Shown: piece after piece, positions 1-6,208 of the stretch | How positions within the stretch are numbered: position 1 is the stretch's first letter | Layout of the letters: each line of letters begins with the position of its first letter | Source of the DNA: Streptosporangiaceae bacterium | Lineage (GTDB): Bacteria; Actinomycetota; Actinomycetes; Streptosporangiales; Streptosporangiaceae | DNA length: 6,208 bases | Direction of reading: 5' to 3' | Assembly: GCA_030052355.1 (NCBI GenBank) | Contig: JASIGS010000629.1 | Coordinates: forward strand, 1 to 6,208 | The notes under the pieces: model-generated | What the model was told of the DNA's origin: nothing | What the model saw: only the letters and a program-made list of their open reading frames with translations | Databases searched by the model: none | Program-made: the position numbers and the translations under genes

Positions 1-776
1 TCCTCGGCATCGAACTTGCGCTGCATCACGATGGTCTGTCCGAACATCACAGAGGCGGACATGAACGCGCCGGGCCCGCTGTGATACAGCGGGCCCGAGG
101 TGATGTAGATGTCGTCGGGCCGGTACCCGAAGAGGTTGAGCAGCGCCCCGGTCGTGGTCAGATCAGCCCCGTACCGGACCGCCCCCTTCGGCTTACCCGT
201 CGTGCCCGAGGTGTAGATCATCGTCGCGCTCGCCGTGGAGTCCTCGCCCGGCTGCAGCGGCTGGTCCGACGCCGTCGCGATCAGCTCTTCGCCGAGCATG
301 CCGTCGGGCGCCGGCCCGCCGAACACCACCACGTGGCGGAGCCTGTCGAGCTGCCCGGTCAGCCCGGCGAACAGGTGCGCGTACTCGGCGTCGACGTAGG
401 CGACCTCCGCGTCGCTGTTGCCGATGACGTAACGGGCCTCCTCGGCGGTCAGCCGGTAGTTCAGCGGCACAGCCACCGCGCCGATCTTGCGGTTGGCGCC
501 CATCCCGGCGACGACCTGCGGGGAGTTCGGCCCGCACCAGATGACCTTGCTGCCCGGCCCGGCTCCCAGCGATGCCAGCGCGTTCGCCACCCGGTTCGCG
601 TGCTGTTCGAGCTCCCCGTAGGTCCACTGGACGATGTCCCCGTCGCCCTTGTCGTCGATGACGGCCGGCTTATCCGGCTGGCTCTGCGCGTAGGAGGTCA
701 GGATGTCCACCTGCGCAGAGTAACGGCATTCAGCTAAGTCGCGGAACCACCGGTTTCGACCAGGAACGGCCTCCAT
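1..776 (-). CDS. Acyl-CoA synthetase / AMP-dependent ligase, N-terminal part (cut by the window edge)
   Basis: This is an ANL-superfamily adenylating enzyme, expected to activate a carboxylic or fatty acid with ATP and join it to CoA in the cytoplasm. The reading frame is open from codon 776 to base 1, about 258 codons; complete family members have roughly 500 residues, so the C-terminal half lies beyond the left edge. The signature ATP/AMP-binding loop YTSGTTGKPKG is encoded at 215-183. Before it come a DKPAVIDD segment and a WCGPNSPQVV segment, and after it the conserved PLYHSGP motif near 96-74, all typical of FadD-like synthetases. The start is uncertain. ATG 776 overlaps the upstream gene by 47 bp and has no Shine-Dalgarno. 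GTG 710 also lacks one but has TACTCT six bases upstream and could be leaderless. I chose 776 because the segment LAECRYSAQ before GTG 710 looks like coding sequence. The acid substrate cannot be inferred. Confidence 0.9.
   Translation of the reverse strand, partial: MEAVPGRNRWFRDLAECRYSAQVDILTSYAQSQPDKPAVIDDKGDGDIVQWTYGELEQHANRVANALASLGAGPGSKVIWCGPNSPQVVAGMGANRKIGAVAVPLNYRLTAEEARYVIGNSDAEVAYVDAEYAHLFAGLTGQLDRLRHVVVFGGPAPDGMLGEELIATASDQPLQPGEDSTASATMIYTSGTTGKPKGAVRYGADLTTTGALLNLFGYRPDDIYITSGPLYHSGPGAFMSASVMFGQTIVMQRKFDAE
71..97. repeat. Perfect 12-bp inverted repeat, 3-nt loop, inside the acyl-CoA synthetase gene
   Basis: The arms are CGGGCCCGCTGT (71-82) and its exact reverse complement ACAGCGGGCCCG (86-97), separated by GAT. 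Each arm also contains the 8-bp palindrome CGGGCCCG. On the coding strand the repeat encodes SGPLYHSGP, a motif conserved in this enzyme family. The symmetry may therefore come from coding constraint (two SGP triplets around LYH) and not from a regulatory role. There is no following T-run, so it does not look like an intrinsic terminator. Confidence 0.75.
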
Positions 777-1902
777 CCGAGGTGTGCCAGATCTCGATGG
801 CCGCGGTAGCGAAGTCGTCACCGAACACCACGCCGTCGGACTTGCCGAAGAACACCACCTGCGCAACGCCGTTGTTGAAGGCGCCGATGGATGGCACCTC
901 GCGCCAGCGCTGTCCGCCGTCCGAGGTGACGAGCAGCGGCCCGCGAGCGCCGATCAGGTAGATGGTCTTCGCCGAGATCGCGGCGATGTCGCTGGTGTAG
1001 CCGTCCAGCAGGACGCTGTCAGGGCACGCCTTGCCGAGCAGGAGGCAGCCGACCGGCTTGGTCCAGGACCGGCCGCCGTTGTGCGACAACGTCGTCGTCT
1101 TGCCCTCCGATCCGGCGGTCGGCTCGCTCGAGCAGACCGCGACCAGTTCGCCGCCGGGTGCACGGGCGAGCGCGACGGACATCGCGTCCTGGCCGCAAGG
1201 GATCCGCGAGTGCGACCAGGTCCGGCCGCCGTTGCTGGTGTACGAGAGCAACGCCGAGTCGGCTTTCCCCGTGTTGTTCATGTCCGGGCTGACCACGTAT
1301 CCGGATGCGGACCCAGTACGCAGCAGCGATGGATTGCCGGGCGTCGCGGCTGGCGGCTGCGTCTTGACCGCAGCCCAGGATCGGCCGCCGTTCACGGACT
1401 CGACCAGGTCGAGCGGGCAGCTCTTCGGGCTGGCGCCCTGGCAGCGTTCGAGCAGCATCCACACCGTGCGACCGACAGCGGAGACCGAAAGGACCGTGCC
1501 GCGCTGCGGGCTGCTGACAAACTTGCCAGTGGCGTTCCTATAAATGAAGAGCTTCGGGCCGTAAGCAAATACGTCGCCGGCGCTATCCGCGGCGATGGAC
1601 GTGACGGGCGGCAGGGCGTTGTTGCAGTTCCAACTCGTGACCGGCAGTGCCGGGGCGAACCTGGCGCCGCCGTCGGTGGTGCGGGCCGCGACGGCCTCGC
1701 ACCGGGTGCCGCCCTGCGGCTCGAACAGGCCGTAGCCGCGCTGCGGGCTGGCAAAGGCCGTGCTGACGAGTTCCTCGGTGGTCACCGAGAACGTGGCCGA
1801 AGCACGGGGCAGGGCAGACCGGGCAGCTGAGGCAGAGCCCCACGCCGCGGTCCCGGCGGCCAGCGCGAGCGCGGCCGCCGCAATGCTGAGGAAAGTACGC
1901 AT
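730..1902 (-). CDS. Secreted BNR/Asp-box beta-propeller protein
   Basis: This is a 390-residue exported protein of unknown specific function. It begins MRTFLSIAAAALALAAG, a short positive n-region and long Ala/Leu core, with a likely signal peptidase I site after ASA near residue 26; no lipobox cysteine is present. Six Asp-box motifs (S/T-x-D/N-G-G-x-x-W/F) lie near residues 75-82, 169-176, 222-229, 273-280, 326-333 and 374-381. This indicates a sialidase/sortilin/Ycf48-like beta-propeller. The first box is divergent, ending in F. Eight cysteines (68, 93, 154, 162, 236, 257, 286, 293) could form four disulfides, which fits an extracytoplasmic location. I see no basis for assigning sialidase catalysis, because Asp-boxes are structural. 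Start ATG 1902 was chosen for the signal peptide; the open frame upstream of it only shadows the amidotransferase gene. A GAGG lies just one base before the ATG, so the ribosome site is weak. The gene lies 40 bp after the amidotransferase gene. Confidence 0.88.
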   Translation of the reverse strand: MRTFLSIAAAALALAAGTAAWGSASAARSALPRASATFSVTTEELVSTAFASPQRGYGLFEPQGGTRCEAVAARTTDGGARFAPALPVTSWNCNNALPPVTSIAADSAGDVFAYGPKLFIYRNATGKFVSSPQRGTVLSVSAVGRTVWMLLERCQGASPKSCPLDLVESVNGGRSWAAVKTQPPAATPGNPSLLRTGSASGYVVSPDMNNTGKADSALLSYTSNGGRTWSHSRIPCGQDAMSVALARAPGGELVAVCSSEPTAGSEGKTTTLSHNGGRSWTKPVGCLLLGKACPDSVLLDGYTSDIAAISAKTIYLIGARGPLLVTSDGGQRWREVPSIGAFNNGVAQVVFFGKSDGVVFGDDFATAAIEIWHTSDGGRSWSKPVVPRLS

Positions 1903-1942
1903 GCCTCGAAGACGGCGGCGCGCACGCGGGGGTTGCGTCGCG

Positions 1943-2617
1943 TTACGGCTGGTGACCGCCGGCGATCCGGAGCGCGGCAGCGACCAGCCGGTCCGCGCGA
2001 ATCGCCGCCGCGGCTTCCTCGGCGTCGGTCTGCAGCACGAGCTTGCCGGGATCCTGACCGGCCTCCTCGGCCTCCGCCGCTGAGCCGGCCGCCAGCCAGC
2101 GCCGCACCTGCGCGCCGTCGACCTCGGGGTGGAACTGCACGGCCAGGTGGCGGCCCACGCTGAAGGCCTGCGCGCACACCTGCGTGCGGGCGAGCAGCCT
2201 GGCGCCCGGCGGCAGCACGCACAGGTCGCCGTGGAACTCAAGCCAAGGGCCTTCGTCGATCAGGTCAGGCGCGAGCGACTCAATCGTGGTCCAGCCGATC
2301 TCCTTGCGCGGCGCCGGCTCCGCCCTGCCGCCGAGCGCCGCTGCCAGCGCCTGCGCGCCGAAGCAGATGCCGAGCACCGGTATGCCGGCCGCGTCGGCCG
2401 CGCGGAGCCAGCCAAGCTCCTGCTCGATTCCGTGGTCCTCGCCGTAGGCCGACCAGGCCGCGCCCAGCACGACCACGTGGTCAACGCCCTCCAGCGTCGG
2501 CAACGGCCCGTCGTCAGGGAACTGGTGCATGCGGAGCGTGGCGCCGCGAGCGCGGAACCCGTCAGCGATGAACCCCGCGTCGTCTGTGTCGTGGTGCCTG
2601 ACCACGGCAACCCGCAT
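1943..2617 (-). CDS. Class I glutamine amidotransferase-like protein (GuaA-type GATase domain)
   Basis: This is a stand-alone 224-residue GATase1 domain, the fold that hydrolyses glutamine to supply ammonia or, in some relatives, hydrolyses gamma-glutamyl compounds. The nucleophile elbow GICFGAQ places the catalytic cysteine at residue 85. QFHPEVD supplies the His163/Glu165 partners, so the triad is complete. VLGAAWSAYGED (50-61) matches the oxyanion-loop region of the family. The start MRVAVVRHHD follows GGAGG at 2626-2622 with a 4-nt spacer, better than the longer in-frame options up to 2701. No synthetase or acceptor domain is fused to it or encoded beside it. The donor and acceptor substrates are therefore unknown, and a gamma-glutamyl hydrolase role is equally possible. 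The C-terminal 45 residues (from about 180) are Ala/Glu-rich and look helical. It is the first gene of the leftward group. Confidence 0.9.
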   Translation of the reverse strand: MRVAVVRHHDTDDAGFIADGFRARGATLRMHQFPDDGPLPTLEGVDHVVVLGAAWSAYGEDHGIEQELGWLRAADAAGIPVLGICFGAQALAAALGGRAEPAPRKEIGWTTIESLAPDLIDEGPWLEFHGDLCVLPPGARLLARTQVCAQAFSVGRHLAVQFHPEVDGAQVRRWLAAGSAAEAEEAGQDPGKLVLQTDAEEAAAAIRADRLVAAALRIAGGHQP

Positions 2618-2746
2618 CGTGCCTCCAGCCGTTCGCATCCGACATCTCATTTTTGCGGGAACGCCCCTGCCCACGCGACTGCCGTCCGGCCGCGCGTCCA
2701 CGAAAACCTAGTGCACGGCCTGGGGCGATACCGCAACGATGAGGTC
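2618..2746. promoter_or_regulatory. Divergent intergenic region between the amidotransferase and GNAT genes
   Basis: These 129 bp separate two genes that diverge, so they should contain promoters for both directions. The leftward gene's ribosome site GGAGG is at 2626-2622, and a GAGG for the rightward gene is at 2741-2744. A short AT-rich tract (TCATTTTTGC, about 2647-2656) stands out from the GC-rich background and may be part of the leftward promoter. I could not find a convincing -35/-10 pair for either direction. An in-frame GTG at 2711 could lengthen the GNAT protein by 12 residues. Operators were not recognised. Confidence 0.45.
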
Positions 2747-3598
2747 ATGGCCTGGAGAACGACGCGCAGCCTGGACGACTTCCTTCGCACCGCGGGCGAG
2801 TACCTGCGGTCGGACCCGGTAGGGAACACGGTGCCGCTGACGGTGCTCGAGGCGCTGCGCCAGAGCGGCCCGGACAGGTACGGCGACCTTCCGCCGGTGT
2901 TCGGCTGGCACGAGCCCGAAACCGGCGGGATCGACGCGGCGTACCTCCAGACGCCGCCGTTCCCGGTCCTGCTGACCAGCCTGCCGGGCGGTTCGGCCGG
3001 GTCCTTCGTAGGCCTGCTGACCGGCGGCACCGTCCTGCCGACGGGCGCGAACGTGGCCGGATCTGATGAGGCAGCGATCGTCTCCGCGTGGGTCGCGGCG
3101 ACCGGGGGCAGCACCAGCGTGCACATGCGGTCGAGGTTGTTCCGGCTGGCCGGGCTGGAGCCGCCCGATCCCTTGCCGCCGGGTGCGGCCCGCGTCGCCG
3201 GGCAGGACGACACCGACCTGCTGGTCGACTGGAGCACCGCCTTCGTCGCCGAGACCGGGTCCGGCGGCGGCGGCGACCAGCGCAAGGGCGTCGCCGACCG
3301 GCTCAGCTACCGGGGCTTCATGCTGTGGGAGACCGACGGAGTGCCGGTCGCCATGGCCGGCCTGACCAGGAACGTCGGCGGCGTCGTCCGGGTCGGCGCG
3401 GTGTACACCCCGCCCGGGCACCGGCGCCGCGGTTACGGCGGCGCGGTCACGACGGCGGTGAGCCAGGCGGCGCTCGACGGCGGCGCCGCGGAGGTCGTGC
3501 TGTTCACCGACCTCGCGAACCCGACGAGCAACGCGCTCTACCAGCGGCTCGGCTACCGGCCGGTCGGCGACCGGGTTCAGCTAGACCTGAGTTCATGA
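2747..3598 (+). CDS. GNAT-family N-acetyltransferase
   Basis: This is a 283-residue cytoplasmic acetyl-CoA-dependent acetyltransferase of unknown acceptor. The C-terminal half is a recognisable GNAT domain. A beta strand with VRVGAVYTPP (about 214-223) leads into the acetyl-CoA pyrophosphate-binding loop RRRGYGG (226-232, the R/Q-x-x-G-x-G/A motif). It is followed by the helix AVTTAVSQAAL, VVLFTDLANPTSNALY and LGYRPVGD (268-275), the usual closing segment. The first 140 residues do not show the motif clearly; they resemble the N-terminal domain of predicted two-domain acetyltransferases (COG3393-like, from memory). A flexible GSGGGGD linker lies at 171-177. ATG 2747 is preceded by GAGG with a tight 2-nt spacer; GTG 2711 is an in-frame alternative. 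It ends 25 bp before the alkB-like gene, and the promoter of that gene overlaps this gene's last bases or the gap. Confidence 0.88.
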   Translation: MAWRTTRSLDDFLRTAGEYLRSDPVGNTVPLTVLEALRQSGPDRYGDLPPVFGWHEPETGGIDAAYLQTPPFPVLLTSLPGGSAGSFVGLLTGGTVLPTGANVAGSDEAAIVSAWVAATGGSTSVHMRSRLFRLAGLEPPDPLPPGAARVAGQDDTDLLVDWSTAFVAETGSGGGGDQRKGVADRLSYRGFMLWETDGVPVAMAGLTRNVGGVVRVGAVYTPPGHRRRGYGGAVTTAVSQAALDGGAAEVVLFTDLANPTSNALYQRLGYRPVGDRVQLDLSS

Positions 3599-3610
3599 CC
3601 GCCTCGCGGC

Positions 3611-3616
3611 TATAAT
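3611..3616 (+). promoter_or_regulatory. Consensus -10 box (TATAAT) of a leaderless promoter for the alkB-like gene
   Basis: A perfect TATAAT stands in GC-rich sequence, followed by the 7-nt CGAACAC and then the GTG start at 3624. At usual -10 to +1 spacing, transcription would begin at or within about a base or two of the start codon. This is the arrangement of leaderless genes, which are common in actinobacteria. No Shine-Dalgarno precedes the GTG, which agrees. I see no good -35 at 16-19 bp upstream (TGAGTT at 3588-3593 is poor), so an extended or activator-dependent promoter is possible. Confidence 0.75.
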
Positions 3617-3623
3617 CGAACAC

Positions 3624-4295
3624 GTGAGCGGCGCGTTGCAGTGCTCGTTGCTGGACCTGACAGACACTCCTGGGCTGAGTCCGCTCAGCGGCTTGCGGCG
3701 GACACAGCTCGCGCACGGAGCCTGGGTGGACTTCCTGCCCGGCTGGCTGTCGGGCGCCGACGACCTGTTCGGCCGGCTGCAGGGGACGGTGCCGTGGCGA
3801 GCGGAGCGGCGCACGATGTACGACAGGGTCGTCGACGTTCCGCGGCTGCTCTGCTTCTACGGCGAAGGCGAGGAGCTGCCCGACCCGCTGCTTGCACAGG
3901 CTCAAGACGCGCTGGACGAGCACTACGCCGCCGAGCTCGGCGAGCGGTTCGTCACCGCGGGCCTGTGCCTGTACCGCGACGGCAGGGACAGCGTCGCGTG
4001 GCACGGCGACACCATCGGCAGGGGCAGCACGCAGGACACGATGGTCGCGATCCTGTCGCTCGGCACGCCGCGGCCGCTGCTGCTCCGGCCCGTCGGCGGG
4101 GGGCTCCGGGGGGTCGCCCCCCCGGGCAGTATCGGCGGCGGCGGCGGATCAACGCTGCGCTACGACGTCGGCCACGGTGACCTGCTGGTGATGGGCGGCA
4201 GCTGCCAGCGGACCTGGCAGCACGCGATACCGAAGACGGCTAAACCGACGGGCCCGCGGATCAGCGTGCAGTTCCGCCCGCACGGGGTCAGGTGA
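3624..4295 (+). CDS. alkB: AlkB-family 2-oxoglutarate/Fe(II)-dependent dioxygenase (alkylation repair)
   Basis: This is a 223-residue member of the AlkB family, enzymes that remove N-alkyl lesions from DNA or RNA bases by oxidative demethylation using 2-oxoglutarate, O2 and Fe(II). The metal triad is visible: His127 and Asp129 in SVAWHGDTIG, and His200 in TWQHAIPKT. Arg212 and Arg218 in GPRISVQFRP match the 2-oxoglutarate-binding R-x5-R pattern. The LCLYRDGRDS segment (114-123) corresponds to the usual N/C-x-Y-x-x-G region before HxD. GHGDLLVMGGSCQRTW (184-198) matches the actinobacterial subgroup. The start is GTG 3624, supported by the TATAAT promoter directly upstream and no leader. An odd Gly-rich segment, about residues 158-175, interrupts the region between RPV and TLRYDVGHGD and looks like an insert. 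The stop overlaps a possible GTG of the next gene (GTGA at 4292-4295). The family call is firm; the exact substrate is not known. Confidence 0.93.
   Translation: MSGALQCSLLDLTDTPGLSPLSGLRRTQLAHGAWVDFLPGWLSGADDLFGRLQGTVPWRAERRTMYDRVVDVPRLLCFYGEGEELPDPLLAQAQDALDEHYAAELGERFVTAGLCLYRDGRDSVAWHGDTIGRGSTQDTMVAILSLGTPRPLLLRPVGGGLRGVAPPGSIGGGGGSTLRYDVGHGDLLVMGGSCQRTWQHAIPKTAKPTGPRISVQFRPHGVR
4098..4147. repeat. G6-G6-C7 homopolymer hairpin plus (CGG)5 run inside the alkB-like gene
   Basis: This short low-complexity tract contains six Gs at 4098-4103, six at 4108-4113, seven Cs at 4117-4123 and five CGG units at 4133-4147. CCGGGGGG (4106-4113) pairs perfectly with CCCCCCGG (4118-4125) around a 4-nt loop. 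It encodes the Gly-rich loop of the AlkB-like protein and keeps the frame open. Homopolymers of this size are prone to slippage in replication and to sequencing error, so the exact length should be treated with care. Confidence 0.7.
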
Positions 4296-4336
4296 GGCCG
4301 GTGGTTGGCGGTGCACACCAGGGGAAGTTAGCCGGA

Positions 4337-6208
4337 GTGAGCGCTGACGAGAGGTGGACCTACACGGCTGGACTTGGCGAGGAAGCCAGCACGCTGTCGC
4401 CGTTCCCGCCAATAGCGGACTACGGCTTCCTCTCGGACTGCGAGGTGACCGCCCTCGTCGCGCCGAACGGCGCGGTCGAGTGGATGTGCCTGCCGCGGCT
4501 TGACTGCCCGAGCGTGTTCGGGGCTCTGCTTGACCGAGACGCCGGCCGGTTCCTGTTCGCGCCCGAGGATGTGACCGTGCCGACGGACCGGCGGTACCTG
4601 CCGGGAACCATGGTGGTCGAGACGAGCTGGGACTGCGGCAGCGGCTGGATCATCGTCCGCGACTGCCTGCTCATGGGGCCGTGGCGGCACTCGCACCCGG
4701 AGCGAAGCTCGCACACCAGGCCGCCGACCGACTACGACGCAGAACACACCCTGCTGCGGACCGTGCGCTGCGTGAACGGCCAGGTCCAGCTCGTCATGGA
4801 CTGTGAGCCGGTCTTCAACTACGGGGCCGAGCGCGGGCACTGGACCCGCACGGACCGCGACTACTACCAGGCGGCCATCAAGTCCCCCGACGGCAGTCTC
4901 ACGCTGACGCTGACCTCCGACATCCGGATCGGCATCGAGGGCCCGAGCGTGCGGGCGCGCACCCTGCTGCACGAAGGAGACCTGCGGTACTGCACGCTGT
5001 CCTGGGGCAGGGCGCCGGCCCCGCACACCTATGACGAGGCGTACCGGCGTCAGGTCTGGACCGCGCACCACTGGCAGCACTGGGTAGAGCGCGGGAACTT
5101 TCCCGATCACCGCTGGCGCGCCTACCTGACGCGCAGCGCGCTCACCCTGAAGGGGCTGTCCTTCGCCCCGACCGGCGCCATCGCGGCCGCGGCCACCACC
5201 TCGCTGCCGGAGACTCCCGGCGGCGAGCGGAACTGGGACTACCGGTACAGCTGGATCAGGGACGCCACGTTCGCGCTGTGGGGCCTGTTCGCGCTCGGAT
5301 ACGACTGGGAGGCGAACGATTACTTCGCCTTCCTGACCGAGGTGATCGAGCGTGACCGCGGGGACATGCAGATCGTCTACGGCATAGACGGCAGGTGCGA
5401 CATCGCCGAGCAGGAACTCAAGCACCTGCACGGCTATCAGGGCGCCAAGCCCGTGCGCATCGGCAACGACGCCTACCGTCAGCGGCAGAACGACGTATGG
5501 GGCTCGGTCATGGAGTCGCTGTACCTGCACACCAGGTCGCGGGACCGGCTGGACGACCGGGTCTGGCGGATGGCACGCAACCAGGTAGAGAACGCGCTCG
5601 AGCACTGGCGTGAGCCCGATCGCGGCATCTGGGAGGTACGCGGCGAGCCCAGGCACTTCACCTCGTCGAAGATGATGTGCTGGGTCGCGGCCGACCGTGG
5701 CGCCAGGCTGGCCAGGATCCGCGACGAGCCGGACCTCGCCTTCAAGTGGCAGGAGGCCGCGGACGAGATACACGCCGACATCTGCGCGAACGCCGTCGAC
5801 GAGCGCGGCGTGTTCTGCCAGCACTACGAGACGACGGCGCTGGACGCGTCGCTGCTGCTGATGCCCATGGTGCGGTTCCTGCCGTGCGACGACCACCGAG
5901 TCCGCGCGACGGTGCTGGCGATCGCCGACGAGCTGACCAAAGACGGCCTGGTCATGCGCTACAAGACCGATGACACCGACGACGGCCTGTCCGGCGAGGA
6001 AGGCACGTTCACCATCTGCTCGTTCTGGCTCGTATCCGCGCTGTGCGACATAGGCGAGCACCGGCGAGCCCGCGACCTCTGCGAGCGGATACTCTCGCAC
6101 GCCAGCCCGCTGCTGCTCTACGCGGAGGAGATCGACGCCAGGTCCGGCCGCCACCTCGGCAACTTCCCGCAGGCGTTCACGCACCTGGCGCTCATCAACG
6201 CGGTCATG
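4337..6208 (+). CDS. GH15 glucoamylase/trehalase-like glycoside hydrolase, C-terminus cut by the window edge
   Basis: 624 codons are open to the right edge with no stop. The protein is of the bacterial GH15 type, whose actinobacterial members include the mycobacterial trehalase, which hydrolyses trehalose to glucose. Its N-terminal domain starts SPFPPIADYGFLSDCEVTAL (21-40) with VEWMCLPRLDCPSVFG, the typical opening of this group. The (alpha/alpha)6 catalytic domain includes GERNWDYRYSWIRDA (296-310), NDAYRQRQNDVWG (377-389), GLSGEEGTF (550-558) and YAEEID (595-600), then GNFPQAFTHLALINA (608-622). The two acidic Glu pairs are where the catalytic acid and base lie in GH15. The last motif is usually close to the C-terminus, so little is missing. 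There is no signal peptide, so it is probably cytoplasmic. Start GTG 4337 follows AGGGGAAG by 9 nt; in-frame GTGs at 4292 (overlapping the alkB stop) and 4301 are alternatives. Trehalase is favoured over glucoamylase by family resemblance only. Confidence 0.9.
   Translation, partial: MSADERWTYTAGLGEEASTLSPFPPIADYGFLSDCEVTALVAPNGAVEWMCLPRLDCPSVFGALLDRDAGRFLFAPEDVTVPTDRRYLPGTMVVETSWDCGSGWIIVRDCLLMGPWRHSHPERSSHTRPPTDYDAEHTLLRTVRCVNGQVQLVMDCEPVFNYGAERGHWTRTDRDYYQAAIKSPDGSLTLTLTSDIRIGIEGPSVRARTLLHEGDLRYCTLSWGRAPAPHTYDEAYRRQVWTAHHWQHWVERGNFPDHRWRAYLTRSALTLKGLSFAPTGAIAAAATTSLPETPGGERNWDYRYSWIRDATFALWGLFALGYDWEANDYFAFLTEVIERDRGDMQIVYGIDGRCDIAEQELKHLHGYQGAKPVRIGNDAYRQRQNDVWGSVMESLYLHTRSRDRLDDRVWRMARNQVENALEHWREPDRGIWEVRGEPRHFTSSKMMCWVAADRGARLARIRDEPDLAFKWQEAADEIHADICANAVDERGVFCQHYETTALDASLLLMPMVRFLPCDDHRVRATVLAIADELTKDGLVMRYKTDDTDDGLSGEEGTFTICSFWLVSALCDIGEHRRARDLCERILSHASPLLLYAEEIDARSGRHLGNFPQAFTHLALINAVM

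Noticed and set aside
81..737. Plus-strand open frame opposite the acyl-CoA synthetase gene.
   Set aside because: Arg/Val/Asp-rich composition without motifs; the minus strand encodes the AMP-binding signature here.
784..1830. A 348-codon plus-strand open frame opposite the propeller gene.
   Set aside because: It shows no domain or signal peptide, while the minus strand has six Asp-boxes and a signal peptide in the same DNA.
2658..2686. GGAAC followed by CGTC, resembling an ECF sigma-factor promoter.
   Set aside because: The 20-nt spacer is longer than the usual 16-18, and such short words are common in GC-rich DNA.
2129..2746. The long in-frame extension upstream of the GNAT gene, and the extension of the propeller frame from 1903 to 2241.
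   Set aside because: Both run antisense to, or out of frame with, the amidotransferase gene and contain shadow-type sequence; the signal peptide and ribosome sites place the real starts at 2747 and 1902.
4296..4336. Possible terminator or hairpin between the alkB-like and GH15 genes.
   Set aside because: Only short imperfect GGTG/CACC pairing and no T-run.
4328..6184. A 618-codon open frame on the minus strand, antisense to the GH15 gene.
   Set aside because: It is Arg/Val/Pro/Gly-rich with no recognisable motifs and mirrors the GC-rich third positions of the GH15 gene, whose sense frame carries clear family motifs throughout. Long antisense frames are expected in DNA this GC-rich.

Overview
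The window is GC-rich throughout, with a strong G/C preference at third codon positions, GTG as well as ATG starts, and actinobacterial-type protein families. These include a GH15 trehalase-like enzyme and an AlkB-type dioxygenase with the GGSCQRTW-type C-terminus. It is most likely chromosomal DNA of a high-GC actinomycete. I cannot name a genus. There are no tRNA or rRNA genes, CRISPR arrays, insertion sequences or integrase genes, so this looks like an ordinary chromosomal region and not a mobile island.

Layout: six protein genes form two divergent groups around a 129-bp intergenic region (2618-2746). The leftward (minus-strand) group reads, in transcription order, a class I glutamine amidotransferase-like protein (2617-1943), a secreted six-Asp-box (BNR/sialidase-type) beta-propeller protein (1902-730), and the N-terminal half of an acyl-CoA synthetase that runs off the left edge (776 or 710 to 1). 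The rightward group reads a GNAT acetyltransferase (2747-3598), an AlkB-family 2-oxoglutarate/Fe(II) dioxygenase (3624-4295), and a GH15 glucoamylase/trehalase-like enzyme (from 4337, running off the right edge without a stop). No stretch of more than 300 bases lacks a gene.

How the genes work together: spacing inside each group is short (25-41 bp, or overlapping), which fits co-transcription, but the functions do not form an obvious single pathway. The alkB-like gene appears to have its own promoter. A perfect TATAAT sits 7 nt before its GTG, the layout of a leaderless actinobacterial gene. The most unusual sequence in the window is a Gly-rich, G/C-homopolymer and CGG-repeat insert inside the alkB-like gene, next to the strand that leads to its third iron ligand. 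A perfect 12-bp inverted repeat lies in the acyl-CoA synthetase gene. I see no convincing evidence of a new multi-gene system here.
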